From Cyprinus carpio (lineage: Eukaryota > Chordata > Actinopteri > Cypriniformes > Cyprinidae): a stretch of 64,000 nt of DNA. Positions 1 through 11,494 of this stretch are shown here, one piece after another (the first letter of the stretch is position 1; each line of letters opens with the position of its first letter). Where the stretch lies: the NCBI RefSeq assembly GCF_018340385.1, contig NC_056581.1, forward strand, positions 2,167,447-2,231,446, read 5' to 3'. A model generated the notes under the pieces. It was not told the origin of the DNA. It saw only the letters and a list, made by a program, of their open reading frames with translations, and searched no databases. A program made the position numbers and the translations under genes.

Positions 1-430
1 CAGCTTTTAGACGTGTTTGCGAGCCGTTATCTTCACGTTCGCCCGTCAACTCACCCTTTTAGCGAGAAGCTTTCTCTGTAAGGAAGGAGCAGCGTAAAAT
101 CCGAGCGAAACGGATTATTCGTGAGTGGGGGGAAAGTCGATTTTAAACACTATTTTCCTTCCCACTGTAGCCGAATTACAGCAGCAGACGACGGCCTCCA
201 GCGAGCGCAACCTAACCTTAATGCACGCCACGCGATACGCGCTCTGCATAAGCCCCGCCTTCTCGCTCTTTATTGGATAAACTAGACGCCCGTCAAGAAT
301 TCTCTTCTCGCCGATTGGCTTATAAAACCGTCGATCTCGATCCAAATTGAATATGCAAACCACAGTCGATTTTTATTGGCTAATCAGATTGTGTCTTCTA
401 ATCAGTGTTGTTTAGCTTCTGGTAGCAGGC
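1..430. promoter_or_regulatory. CpG-rich, promoter-like segment
   Basis: This stretch is much richer in CpG than the AT-rich DNA after it. It holds several ATTGG (inverted CCAAT) boxes near 271, 315 and 376, a TATAAAA at about 321, and an octamer-like ATGCAAAC near 353. That combination fits a promoter, perhaps of a gene lying mostly left of the window. No coding exon can be supported here and the direction of transcription is unclear. The function is inferred from base composition and short motifs only. Confidence 0.3.
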
Positions 431-1286
431 AGTGGTTTGTCATTGTTGCTGTCCATCTATTGACTTCATAATAGACTCTAAGTGAATGGGGTGGGGAAAC
501 TGAGAGCGAGTTACTGCCTCTAAATAACATTACTATGAGATTGTGATGTGTGTGTGTGTTCATCCGCCATTCAGCACCTAAAAATAAGACTAAAACCACC
601 CATAAGCTTGTGCTGTTAACTCTTCTGCAGTAATAAAACATCTATAAGAAATATTAAGCGTGCACACAGAAATGTGTTTTTATGCCCTCAACAGTAAGAT
701 GTTGTGTTACGTCGAGAAATAGGCAAAAGAGTACAGCGATAAATTATGTCATGGTTTGTACTAAACTGATTTCTCTAGATGGTGAATTAAAGTGAAATGT
801 GATCACAAAACAAAGCCCAGGTCACATTATTCCAGGAATAACATGAGGTGGGCGAAGCAGTACCAGCTCACATCACTAGATGTCGCCACTGTCCGTAATT
901 AATCGCTGCTTGTTGTCTTGTAGTCAGAAGCACTGACGATGACGTGTACAGTACACTACTTACATAGTTCATTCTGTTCTGTCTCACTGTTTATGAAATA
1001 GACATACAGATGTGTTATACATGATGTTAATATTATTTTTATATATATATAAACCAGGAAAAAAGGCATTTGAGAGGAAAAAACTCTGTTAAAAATACTT
1101 ATTTACTATGAATTAAATATTATTTAATTAAATGAAAATATTGTGTGGAAATTTTATGACAATGTCAGCCATTTTATATTAGGAATGGTCTGTTTTTAAA
1201 AAAAAAAAATATATGGAAGTTATTAAACTAAACTATTTGTAAAACTATTACAGTCGTTAATCTTTATGTCAATGTCTTCATTAAAG
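431..1286. other. Intergenic, no gene seen
   Basis: AT-rich sequence with short A and T runs. No exon with acceptable splice sites and no clear repeat was recognised before the first LDLa exon. Confidence 0.5.
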
Positions 1287-3429
1287 TGTCGTGTGGGCTC
1301 TAAACCCTGTGAGGACGGGTGTGTGAGTGTGTGCTGTTCAGTCATGTGTGTGATGGAGAGATGGACTGTAAAGACGGATCGGATGAAGCTGACTGTGAAT
1401 ATCAGTGTAAAGCAGGTAAAACTCAGGTAGCTGATCCCTAAAGATCAGTTCCAGTGCGCTCATGGGAGGATGTGTATCGACAGAAAGCAGGTGTGTGACG
1501 GCACACCTCAGTGTCAGGACCGCTCTGATGAACTGGACCGTTTCAGTTGCTCACACGAATGCAAACATCAGTGTGATGATAAAACTCGCTGCATCCCAGA
1601 GAGCTTCCTCTGTGACGGAGAGAGAGACTGTGTGGACGCCACTGATGAAGACAACTGCTGTAAGTGTTTTAACACGTTGATTATGGAAATGAAAATGCAT
1701 TTTAATTAGGTGTTTGTCCAAATTCCAAAGCTAAATAGATTTTTTTTAAATACGTAAAAACTTTAAATATGTATATATCAAAATTTGTTTCATAGTTGAT
1801 CACATGCATTTATTTTATTCTTTATTTTTCACCATTTATTTATTTACATATTTTATCACTATTTATTGATTAATCACCTCTCTTTTTATATTTGATATGA
1901 AAATATGAGATAAAATATTTCAGTTCTTTTTATCGAATGATCTTACCTGATTTTTATGATGATAAATAATCCCTTGAAATATCTATTTCTAAATGTTATG
2001 TAAAATATGTATTTATCACCATTTGTTTTTACATGTTTTATCTTTATTTATTTCTCTTTTTTTTCTGTGGTAAAAAATAATTTTGAATCTTTATAGAATG
2101 ATCTTGTCTGATTTTATGATAAAGGAAATTTTCAAGGATAGTTTCAAGGATAATCCCTTAAAATATTTCAAAATGTGTTTAGTATTTGTTTTTATTTTTT
2201 TTAAATAGGTGATTCTGGACCACAAAACCAGTCTTAAGTGTCAATTTTTCAAAATTGAGATTTATACATCATCTGAAAGCTGAATAAATAATCTCTCCAT
2301 TGATGTATGGTTTGTTAGGAGGACAATATTTGTCTGAGATACAACTATTTGAAAATCTGGAAACTGAGAAAAAAATCTAAATATTGAGAAAATCGCCTTT
2401 AAAGCCGTCCAAATGAAATCCTTAGCATATTACTTATCAAATTAGGTTTTGATATTTATGGTCGGAAATTTACAAAATATCTTCATGGAACATGATCTTT
2501 ACTTAATATCTTAATGATTTTTGTCACAAAAGAAAAATCAATAATTTTGACCCATACAATGTATTTTTGGTTATTGTTACAAATATACCCCAGAGATTTA
2601 AGACTGGTTTTGTGCTCCAGGGTCACATATAGGCTGTCATTAAATGTACTCATTGATTTGTTTTGTAGCTCCCATTACTGGCCCATCCATCACAGACCAG
2701 CCAGTCTGCATTAGTCCTTCTGCATTTTTGAAACTTCAAATGAATTGCACAGCTGTGTGATGGAAAGACAGACTGTCCCAGTGGAGCCGATGAGCAGTTT
2801 TGCATATATTCATGTCCAGATCCAGGTAACAGATGGAATTTGTGCTATTCTTAAATGTTATTGTTCAAAGTCAATGTATGTTTGATAAACTGAAGACTCT
2901 GTGGTGCAATCAGGCCAGTTTCTGTGCAAGGACAGACGGAAGTGTGTTTAGAGAGCCCTGGTGTGTGACGGTCAGCCACACTGCGCTGATGGGTCGGATG
3001 AGAAACAGAGCCCCACCTGTGCTTTGCTCTGTGATCAGAAGAGGGTATGCCTGACTAGCCAGCAGATCTGTGACGGAAAACCAGACTGTAGAGACGGTTC
3101 AGATGAGAAAAACTGCTGTAAGTCCACAATTTACACCATGCATGCATTTTAAAACATCTTTAGTGTCATGTATGATTGAGAGTTGGATGATTTAAAATTT
3201 TTGGTGAACTATTTGTTTAATTGCAACTTTGTCAGTCAAGTCTTTCCCATTGATTTTCATATTTCAGACACTGGTCTTATGGAAGCAAGTGCTTCGTTGC
3301 CTCTGAAATGTCCCCTGGGATCCAAACCTTGTAGGGATAGGAAAGAGTGTGTCCTGTACAGCTATGTGTGTCACAAAGACTGCAAAGACAGATCTGATGA
3401 GAGGAACTGTGAGCGTAAATGTAAAAAAG
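1287..3429 (+). pseudogene. LDLa-repeat exons with frameshifts and a stop
   Basis: Probable exons are 1287-1659, 2669-2825, 2914-3117 and 3268-3429, all with AG/GT borders and mostly phase-1 junctions. They encode LDLa modules with the calcium-cage signature C-x-DGSDE-x-C, for example CKDGSDEADC, CRDGSDEKNC and CKDRSDERNC. Frame breaks lie near 1330 (between the CEDG and ECVLF parts), near 1438 and near 2745. A TAG interrupts the third exon at 2949-2951. In the last exon the loop between VC and CKD is shortened, losing part of the conserved DGE-x-D segment. The first and last exons resemble each other (GSKPC, then ECVL), pointing to internal exon duplication. Confidence 0.75.
2211..2625 (+). 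repeat. MITE with inverted ends (GGACCACAAAACCAGTC type)
   Basis: About 415 bp bounded by inverted ends that begin near TTCTGGACCACAAAACCAGT and finish with CTCCAGGGTCACA. A second copy in the opposite orientation lies at 16607-17041. It sits in an intron of the decayed receptor gene and is one of the common fish non-autonomous DNA elements. The superfamily is not certain. Confidence 0.7.
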
Positions 3430-3671
3430 GTACACTTTACAGTAGAAATAAAATGTATCTTTATTTGATGAAGAATTAAACTGGCCAAATTAACGTAGTG
3501 TATTATTTCAACCCTGTAGGTTCAATTCATCACACCTACTCTGGATGTCTGGAGTTTAGAGTTGATTTCTGAAATCAACTCTAAACTCCATACCAGAATA
3601 TTTTAATTATAATTTAATTAGAATAATTTAATTAGAATTTAATTAGAATTTAATTATATCACGTGCTTCAG

Positions 3672-5592
3672 CTCAAAGAGGTCCTAGTAACCGCTCTCGA
3701 TGTGGTCACCCGAAACCTTTACTGGAGCAGCGTCAAGAGCCCCCAGCTTTACGTCTCTTCCCCCGGAGGGAAATACACCAGCCTGGTGCTGCAAGCTGAG
3801 CTGGAGGGAAGGATCTCCCTAATTTCACTTTCCACAAATAGGGAATATCTACTAATATATATCAAGGGTGTTTCCTCTGAGGAGGAGGCAAACAATTGGG
3901 TGAGAAAAAATTTGTACTACAAAAATACAACATTTAAAAAGTGTATAAAGCACTCATTATCATAAGAAACACTGTTCAACGGCAACACCAGCCAACCCTC
4001 TCGCCTCCCCTGAGCCCACTGAGTTTTAACAGACCCCCTAAAGTGTGCCGTGAGTGTGCTGGGGGGTAACTGAGAATGAATGGAGGAAAATCACGTGAGA
4101 GGAGGCAATGCCTCTACTGCAATATGATTGGATCTGACTGGTTATGTTTGGTTTTAATTGGTTCATGCAATAAATCCTGCCTCTTGTGTTCGTGCGCGTT
4201 CGAGAATCAGTCTGAATAACGTTATTAAGTGAACAACTCGCACACTTGGATATACAATCACTGTTTTTGTGAATAATCAGCTTGGTGAAACTTAAAGTAA
4301 ATCTCTGTCTATGACCAATATTTACTGAGCTTTGATGACTGATGAACCGAAAACGTTCAAAAATAGTAAAAAAGTGAACTATTAAAAAGAATAGCTGAAC
4401 ATAAGTTCAAATAAAATATATTGCTTTACAAAAAAAAAAAAAAAAAAAAAAAAACTGAGGACTTTGCCTCATCATATATGGACACTAAATACACTCAAAC
4501 TATCAAACATAAAATTAACAAAGTACGGTAGTTTTAAAACTGACAGGCTGGTTCCACTAAAGAGGTTTAAAATTATATATATATTTTTAAATTATATATA
4601 TATAATTATATAAATTGAATTATGGTACTGCATAGATTATTATTATTTATTATTATTTTTTTTTTAAGTTTGTTGGGAAGATTATATTTTTTCTTAATTT
4701 TTACACAATGTAGTGTAAAGTCAAGGTAAACCATTCAAGATTTCTTTTTAATTTATGTAATCAATACTTTTTCAGAAATGTAATAATTATTACTATTATG
4801 AAAACCTTTTTGTTTTGATTTTTCATTTATTTGTGAAATACAGGTTTTTCAATAATTGAAGTTATCATTATTGGTTATTATTATTATAAATTCTCTAATA
4901 CATTTTATTTATTTTTGTTTGTGAAATATTTGTAAATTATTTGTTTCCTACTTGTGGAAAGTTTGTTTGTAATAAAAATTGTATGTCTTTAATTTAAGCT
5001 GTGAACCTCTTCCAAACCCAATCAATAACGCTAACGGATCCTGTTATTGTTGTTGTTGTTATTGTTTTTATCCCAGGAAATGAACTGATCAGCTCTATTA
5101 ATATCGATGGCTGTAATTATAAGGAGTTCCGCACCGGATCTGCCTTCATGGTGTCTGTTGCCTGTGTTGAGAACATCTACTTCTGGGTCACACTGGACAA
5201 AGGTAACAATCAAACCTCCACAAATCTAGTTTCCATTAAATGCAGTTCTGTGTAGAACCACTAGATGGCATGAAGTCATCGACATCCATCGACATATTCT
5301 TAAAAAAAGTACAGTTCTTTCAAGAGTCCTAGTGACTCTCAAATGAAACTTGGACAGTAGTTTATACATTGAACAATTAGAACTACAATTAATCAGTTGA
5401 CAACTCTTGATAAAACATCTTGATTAAATATGAATATTACTATAAATGGGTTTTATGATATGCAGCTCTTTGCTCTTGAAACAGGTACAGCTAAAGTGTG
5501 GTGCAGGGGTGGCTTCCAGCCCAAACACATGTGGTTTGAGGTGAAGGCAAACATCATAGAACTGAAGGCTTACAGCAGGTCCAGTCAGAAAG
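3672..5592 (+). pseudogene. Propeller-type (LDLR class B) exons
   Basis: Three exon candidates are seen. The first (3672-3899) contains ALDVVTRNLYWSSV, the characteristic strand of a YWTD propeller blade with SS in place of TD. The second (5077-5202) and third (5485-5592) are both flanked by phase-1 junctions, so each keeps the frame (42 and 36 codons). They encode blade-like sequence such as SINIDGCNYKEF and ENIYFWVTLDKG. A full propeller needs about 250 residues, and what is visible covers roughly 150, so blades are missing or too diverged to see. A TG microsatellite follows the third exon. Confidence 0.55.
3960..5076. other. Intron with A-tract and AT-rich DNA
   Basis: Contains a CpG-containing stretch (about 4000-4330) that looks like part of a dispersed repeat, an A run at about 4430-4453, and otherwise AT-rich sequence. 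No exon was recognised. Confidence 0.4.
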
Positions 5593-5661
5593 GTACTTCC
5601 CTGCTGCTTTTGTCCTTCTGTCCCATCCGTGAGAGCGCGAGTGATGTGTATTGAGGACTCC

Positions 5662-5662
<1 letters not shown>

Positions 5663-5756
<94 letters not shown>
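5663..5756. repeat. (TG)n microsatellite
   Basis: About 47 uninterrupted TG dinucleotides. The His-Thr or Cys-Val open frames across it on both strands are artefacts of the repeat. Confidence 0.98.
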
Positions 5757-5757
<1 letters not shown>

Positions 5758-6429
5758 AGGGAGCTTGGCTGCACAAAAGACACACACCTTAGAGTTATTT
5801 TACTTTCCCACACCCCTCACTGAAAAACCCGTCCAGCACAGACTCACTCACCGCTCTTCAGCTCAACTCTGTTCTGTATAATACCATGCTATTCTTTGTT
5901 TTGGCACAGTATGGAGTATGTTGTATATGGTGTATGAATTTCCTGTATATTTGAAACGCCCAGATCAACTAATACATTAAATGATCACCTAATACAACAA
6001 AGTACACTGCACTTGTTGTATCCCACAATGTATTCGATTTGGTCTTACATTTCCAGTCTGATTGCACCACAGAGTCTTCAGTTTATCAATCATGAATTAC
6101 AGTGATTAGTGATTAAACAGTTGAATTAAAATATTTAAATGTTAATGTGATTCATTTTTTGTACTTATCTTTATTGTATCAATATAAATGTATTTATTTA
6201 TTCAATTTAACACTATGTACTTTATTTTTCTATTTTTTTTGTCTCTTTATCTAATTTTACTTTTTGTGCATATATTTTAATACTAATAATAGTACTTATC
6301 TTACTTTATTGTATTTTTGTGTTTATTTATTCATTTATTTGTTTTAGATTATTTGTTTGTATCTATCTTTTATTTAAACTTTATACTTTTTATCATTTTT
6401 TTTTTTAATAGAATATATTTGTATTTTTA

Positions 6430-6745
6430 AGATGTAGATGAGTTTGTTTCTTCATCAGATTTGGAGAAATGTAGCATTATACCACATTGTGAATGGGTGC
6501 CGTCAGAATGAGAGTCCAAACAGCTGATTACAATCATCACAATAATCCACAGCACTCCAGTCCATCACTTAACGTCTTGTGAAGTGAAAAGCTGTGTTTG
6601 TAATAAAGAAATCCATCATTAAAACATTTTTAGCTTCAAACTGCTGCTTCTAGCTAAAACAAATCCATAATCTATAATAACGCTTCCTCCAGTGAAAAAG
6701 TCTATCTCCTGTTGTCTCTCACATCACTGCTATATTTGTTTTTGA
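6430..6745 (+). repeat. Partial copy of a fish foldback repeat
   Basis: Sequence beginning GATGTAGATGAGTTTGTTTC and continuing through GGGTGCCGTCAGAATGAGAG matches the left arm of the foldback element at 24990-25626. It ends directly before the truncated EGF coding sequence at 6749, so its insertion or a linked deletion may have removed the first half of that EGF module. Confidence 0.75.
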
Positions 6746-6748
6746 ACT

Positions 6749-7083
6749 ATGTGTGAGTGTGAGGAGGGATACAGCGGGGATCTGTGTCAGAACACTGCCT
6801 CCAGCAGCACTGCGCTCGCGCTCACACTCACCTTTCTCTTCCGCCATCGTCCTCAAAAGGAGGTTTATCATTTCTTAAATATAATAGATCAAGATTTTAT
6901 AAATAACATAGTTGTATATCATACTATCCCCCCAATTATATTTGCAGCAGGGCACAAGCAGCGAGGGAAGAGGCTACAGAAAAAGAGACACTTGTGACTG
7001 ACGAAGAAGAGCACACAACCTACTCTCAAAACCTTTCTAATGAGCTGTATGATCCTGAAGAGGTTTCTAAACTGTTTATATAA
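6749..7083 (+). pseudogene. Truncated EGF, membrane and tail part of the LRP-like locus
   Basis: The frame starting near 6749 gives CECEEGYSGDLC, the last three cysteines of an EGF module, then only about ten hydrophobic residues (ALALTLTFLF) before charged sequence. That is too short for a membrane helix. A second exon from about 6946 reads AAREEATEKETLVTDEEE and ends ELYDPEEVSKLFI with a stop at 7081-7083. No NPxY internalisation motif is seen. The intron before the tail fits phase 2. Tail exon and phase resemble the last exon of the EGF-membrane gene at 9235-11494. An alternative end splices from ELYDPEE to an exon at about 7908-7951. Confidence 0.55.
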
Positions 7084-7109
7084 CTAACTGCATTTATGTA
7101 TATGTATAC

Positions 7110-7175
7110 ATATATATATATTTTACATTTAGTCATTTTGCAGACGCTTTTATCCAAAGGGATTTACAATTGGGG
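7110..7175 (+). repeat. Common teleost repeat (GCAGACGCTTTTATCCAAAG)
   Basis: The motif TTTTGCAGACGCTTTTATCC is a very widespread teleost repeat core. A second copy with CAGACGCTTTCATCCAAAG lies near 50475. Confidence 0.75.
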
Positions 7176-7951
7176 GATACATAAAGCGATTGACATATGA
7201 CATTCTTCTGGAGCACAGAAAGATGTTTTGAAGAATGTTTACACTGCTGTTTTGCATGCAGCACAATGAAGGTGAATGGTATGGGATTACATTTGTTTCA
7301 TATTTCCGGAAAAATAGATTATGATCCACAAATAAATCAGAAATTCACAAATAAATAGAATGAGATATGCAGATTAAATTAAAAATGTTTATATAAATAT
7401 TGTAAATATTATTTTCAAACCTCATTGTGGATCTCATTCTTGTTTTGCATAAGATTTGCAAATGAAACAAATGTACAATATTTACATAAAATTTTTTTTT
7501 TTTTGAGTCTCATCCTAATTATTTTTGTGAATCGCTTTACTTTAATAATAATCTATTTAGCCAGAAATGTGATAGAGTTCTTCTGGGGATTGGGACTGAC
7601 AAGCTCAAAAAAGGACTAAAAATTACATTTATAATTTTTTTTTTTTTTTTTTTGTATTTATTTTATTTTATTTTTTTATACAATAGCTTAGTGCATTTTT
7701 CCTCTTTACTTATATAATGTGAAAAAGAACAGCCTGGACATTTTGCTAAACTTCTCATTTTGCGTTTCACAAAGCGAATAATGTTCATAGGTTTGGGATG
7801 ATGAAAGAATTTATAAAAATAGTCATGTTTAATTTGATATAATTTTCTCTTGTACATTAAGTTGATTCAGAATTCAGCATAATGACTCTTTCTCTTTCCT
7901 GTAGGCTCCGATTACTCCAGCTGTCAGCACCCCTGTTGTCTGCTAAAATTA

Positions 7952-9234
7952 TTTTATTTTTTTACTAATAAAACAATTAATATTCCAAGCAATATGGTGT
8001 CTAATTTCAAGAAAAGCACTTGTCGCATATAAACTTGCCACAGATGTCAAAACAGCAGGTACTTGGTATTCTAAATAAAATATTTAGACAGTATTTCACA
8101 AAGGAAACCACAAGATTAATGTCAGAACAGAAACCTAATGGGATTGTGAAACCAGAGAGAGTCTAGTTTTTACTGGACATCTCAAAGTCATAATTAATTA
8201 TAGCCTGAAACTATGCAGGAAGCAGGTCTGCAGTCCTGTGTTGTGTTGTGCAATGCATGTCTCTCTGTCACACATTTACAAATGTAATACAAGAGTCTTC
8301 CTCATTTTATAGCATGCTTGGTCATTTGAGGTGCTACTTTAAATAGCCTGCTGTTCCTGCTTGGGCTTCAGCCTGCTTCCATGCACAGCACAAAAGTCTT
8401 GTTTGTTTATGCAAACCCAGGCCTACTTTCAATACTTTCTCTGTTACCCCATCCCCCATGAAACATGAACCAGCACCTGAACAAGAGGAAGAGGCTTGTG
8501 TGAATCATTCTTTGTGTCATCACAGTTTGTGGGACAAAATTTAAATGTTCAGTATATTCACGTAAAGGTTAAATTCAGGTTCTAAGTATTTGTTTTATTT
8601 AGTGGTCACTAAATCATGATCTACCTTCACCTTTTGAATACAGAGATTTAAAAAAAAAAATACTAAAAAGTGACTAAAATGTTCTTTGCAATTTAAAGAC
8701 AACCAAAGGTGAAAACTTTCGATTCTGTGAGTGAGCAAACAGATCCCGAGGCGGAATGAATCATTCACGAATCGGACGCTACTAGCTACATTTTACATTT
8801 ACCTACCTTTTTTAACCAGTTTGAGATGATTGTAGCATATTATTGTTACTGCATATTACTGTAGCAGCATTGGAGATTCAGCATAAAAAATCTTGTTTAC
8901 AACACTATCTCTGATTTTCTTACTGGCGCCGTCAAAAACGGTCCGAATGATTCATTAGCGAGCGAGACTCAGTGAGTTGAACTTGAGAACCGAGTCAGTG
9001 ATCCAGTCGCATTGTAAGATTATGAGAGGATAACAACTGAGCTATTAGTCTCTTTCGCACATAAAGCTATGTAGGCTTAGTTTTATTTAACTATAAAACA
9101 TAGCTGCACTAAAATGCAAACTTTAAGTTGCATGCATATAAAGTCATATTTGTCAATCGCCTGACGTGGCTTTATTTGAAGTTGCATGCTCGCCGGACTC
9201 TGTGATTGTGTTTTTGGGCGTCGGCAGCACCCGT
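7952..9234. other. Intergenic, one probable dispersed repeat
   Basis: Mostly single-copy-looking AT-rich DNA. The part at about 8720-9010 (GGAATGAATCATTCACGAAT, later CGAGCGAGACTCAGTGAG) resembles a dispersed fish repeat. No exon was supported. Confidence 0.4.
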
Positions 9235-11494
9235 ATGTCAGGCACATCCTACACTGATTTAAATGTAGTCAAACTGTTACTCCTGTGCTATCTTCATCTG
9301 GCCCTTATTTGTCCTGTAAGCTGAAGGCTCACTCCTCCTCGCCCACCTGACAGGACTCGAGTTTCACTGCATGGGTGGGTCTCTTTCTGCTTGGGAACAT
9401 TGCTTTATTCTTTCTGTCTCAATGCATCTCTCATACCATCTTTTCCTCATTTGTATACAGCATCCCAGTCATAGTTTTGAATGAATGTTTGCCAGTTGCC
9501 ACCTTTCACTTGGAAAATGGTGAGTAGTTTTAAAGGTGTACTCTATTTACTTTTGCCTTCGGGAATCATCTCAGGGTGCAACTTAAGACTGTAACCTGAC
9601 GTCAAATTGACAGGATGTCTGAATGCTTTCATTGCCTGTTTTATTAGGGCTCGTGTGTTTCAGATGTCTTCATGTGTTAGTTTGTTTGCTTGGGGAACTT
9701 GCTTAAAAAGAACTATAGATTTGCCTGTTAAGTGATAAAGTTTGCATTCATTTAGTATTTCTAAAGAATTAGTTTATATTTCATAGTTTTTTGTTTTTGT
9801 TGTATTTTCTAAACAATTTGTTCGTATTTTACATTCTTACAGAGACTTGAAACTGTGTCAGTGGGTAAACTGTGCCGCCCATTTCAAATATATTTAGGGT
9901 TTTAAATGGGCCAAACTATGTGTGAATGGTACATACATAATGAGAAAAGTGACAATTTTTTATGCTAAAAGCTGTTGAATGGAGTAACATTTTTAGAATT
10001 TATTTATATCTTAAATTATAAACCTTTGGCTAGAGGTATACTGTATACACATACATACAGTACATACTAGAAAGATTCTTTTTCAAAATAAATACATGTT
10101 TTTATAAAATAAATATTTGAAATTGAAATTTATAAAAAAAAAATATTTCAAATAAATCTTTTAAAATATTTAGTTTAATATTTATTGGTATTTATATATT
10201 TTGTAACTTTTTATAATGTTTATTTAAATATTTTACATTTTTGCTATTTATTTATTTAAATGTTTTAATGTTTATTTCAAAAGAAATAAATAATTTTATT
10301 CAGCAAAGATGCATTAAACTGATCAAAAGTGACATTAAAACATTTATGATGTTACAAAACTTTTTATTTAAATTATTTAGCATAACAGAAATAAACTATA
10401 TTTTAAAATATATTAAAATAAAACAGTTATTTTAAACTTTAATAATAATTCACTTTATTTTTATTGTATGTTTAATCAGACGTCTTTTGAAAACATAAAA
10501 AAGTCATTTATGTCTATTAATTCAGCTTATGCATTAACCCTAAACTGGGGAAAGTTGTCAGTGCACCAGTTTTAATGAAGCCATATTTCTAAGGACTCTG
10601 CTTTCTTCTAATTACATTTTAAAACAGAGATCCTGAGAAACAATTATACATAGTGGCCACTCTCCACAACCTTTCTGTCTCTGTGTGATTAGCTTTGCAT
10701 CTTATGCATTTGTTCATGTATTTTCCGTCTGTTTTCTTGTTGCACTTCAGAGCTTCAGCATGACTGCTCCTGCCAGCGATGATGGTGACATGTCTCGCCG
10801 TCTGATTGCATGTGACGATATAATATGTAAATATGGTAGATGTGTTCTGGTGAACGGGGAGCCCACCTGTGAGTGTAAGCTGGGCTACATTGGAGACACC
10901 TGTAACGAAACAATCAATGACGCTCTGTCTGTGCCTCTCACCCTCGGCGTCCTGGCTTTCCTCATTGGCTTTATCATCCTGCTCTTTGGGCTGGCATTTT
11001 TCCGGCAAAGACAAAAGGCAAAGAAGAGGTGTGACTTCAGATTCCTTATTATTATTATTTTCTTAATTTCTTTTTAAATCAATTTATTCATTGAAAATGC
11101 AGTTCATGCATACAATGGTATGAATATGCCTGATGTTTTTAATTTATTCATTGAGAATAAATAAATAAAAGACATAAAGCAAAAATATAGAGGAGTATAT
11201 CACCTCTAAACCCTCATAACGTGATAATTTTAACTCTTTTTAATTTTAACGCGACAGATTTACATACATATTTGTTATACTCAGTTTTTAAAAGATTTAT
11301 CATATACACTTTTGTATGCTATTGACACCTTTGTGTTTTTATGGAATTGCAAAAGGGTCTAAATCTGCAGTTAACTTGATTTCAATGTTGCATGATTTGC
11401 AGTGACAAAAGAGTCTGTAAACCAATTTTATCACTTTGTTAACAGAAAAAAGGCAGCTGAGGAAGCCATGTTAAGAAATGGAGCACATCTTTAA
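9235..11494 (+). CDS. Single-EGF, single-pass membrane protein (three exons)
   Basis: Exons 9235-9315, 10751-11028 and 11446-11494 join in frame (phase 0, then phase 2) to 135 residues. Exon 1 encodes a signal peptide with core VVKLLLLCYLHLALIC and ends CCT|GTAAGC. Exon 2 carries one EGF module with cysteine spacing 4-4-8-1-8 (CDDIIC, CECKLGYIGDTC), a helix of about 23 residues (PLTLGVLAFLIGFIILLFGL) and a basic stop-transfer stretch (RQRQKAKKR). Exon 3 adds KKAAEEAMLRNGAHL. The product should be a type I surface protein with a very short extracellular part. The EGF module lies in one exon, unlike EGFR ligands, where an intron normally splits it, so an amphiregulin or betacellulin identity is unlikely. 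The tail exon resembles the LRP-like tail upstream. An exon at 9461-9519 is an alternative start. No precise family assigned. Confidence 0.6.

Larger units (their letters stand above)
1287..7951 (+). pseudogene. Decayed LDL-receptor-family (LRP) gene, whole locus
   Basis: In order, the locus has several LDLa cysteine-rich repeats, exons resembling a six-bladed YWTD propeller, the second half of an EGF module, a short hydrophobic stretch, and a cytoplasmic tail ending near 7083 or in a last exon at about 7908-7951 that is followed by AATAAA. This order is typical of endocytic lipoprotein receptors that bind apolipoproteins or vitellogenin at the oocyte or cell surface. The fish-type receptor Lrp13 is one candidate, but this cannot be settled here. 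At least three frameshifts, an in-frame TAG at 2949-2951, missing propeller and EGF parts, and a shortened membrane segment argue that the locus is a pseudogene. Sequencing errors could explain single frameshifts but not the whole pattern. Confidence 0.65.

Noticed and set aside
5424..5881. His-Thr and Cys-Val frames
   Set aside because: Direct translations of the TG microsatellite.
10751..11028. EGFR ligand (amphiregulin, epiregulin or betacellulin type)
   Set aside because: Cysteine spacing 4-4-8-1-8 and an EGF module within one exon differ from EGFR ligands, which have a longer first loop and an intron inside the module.
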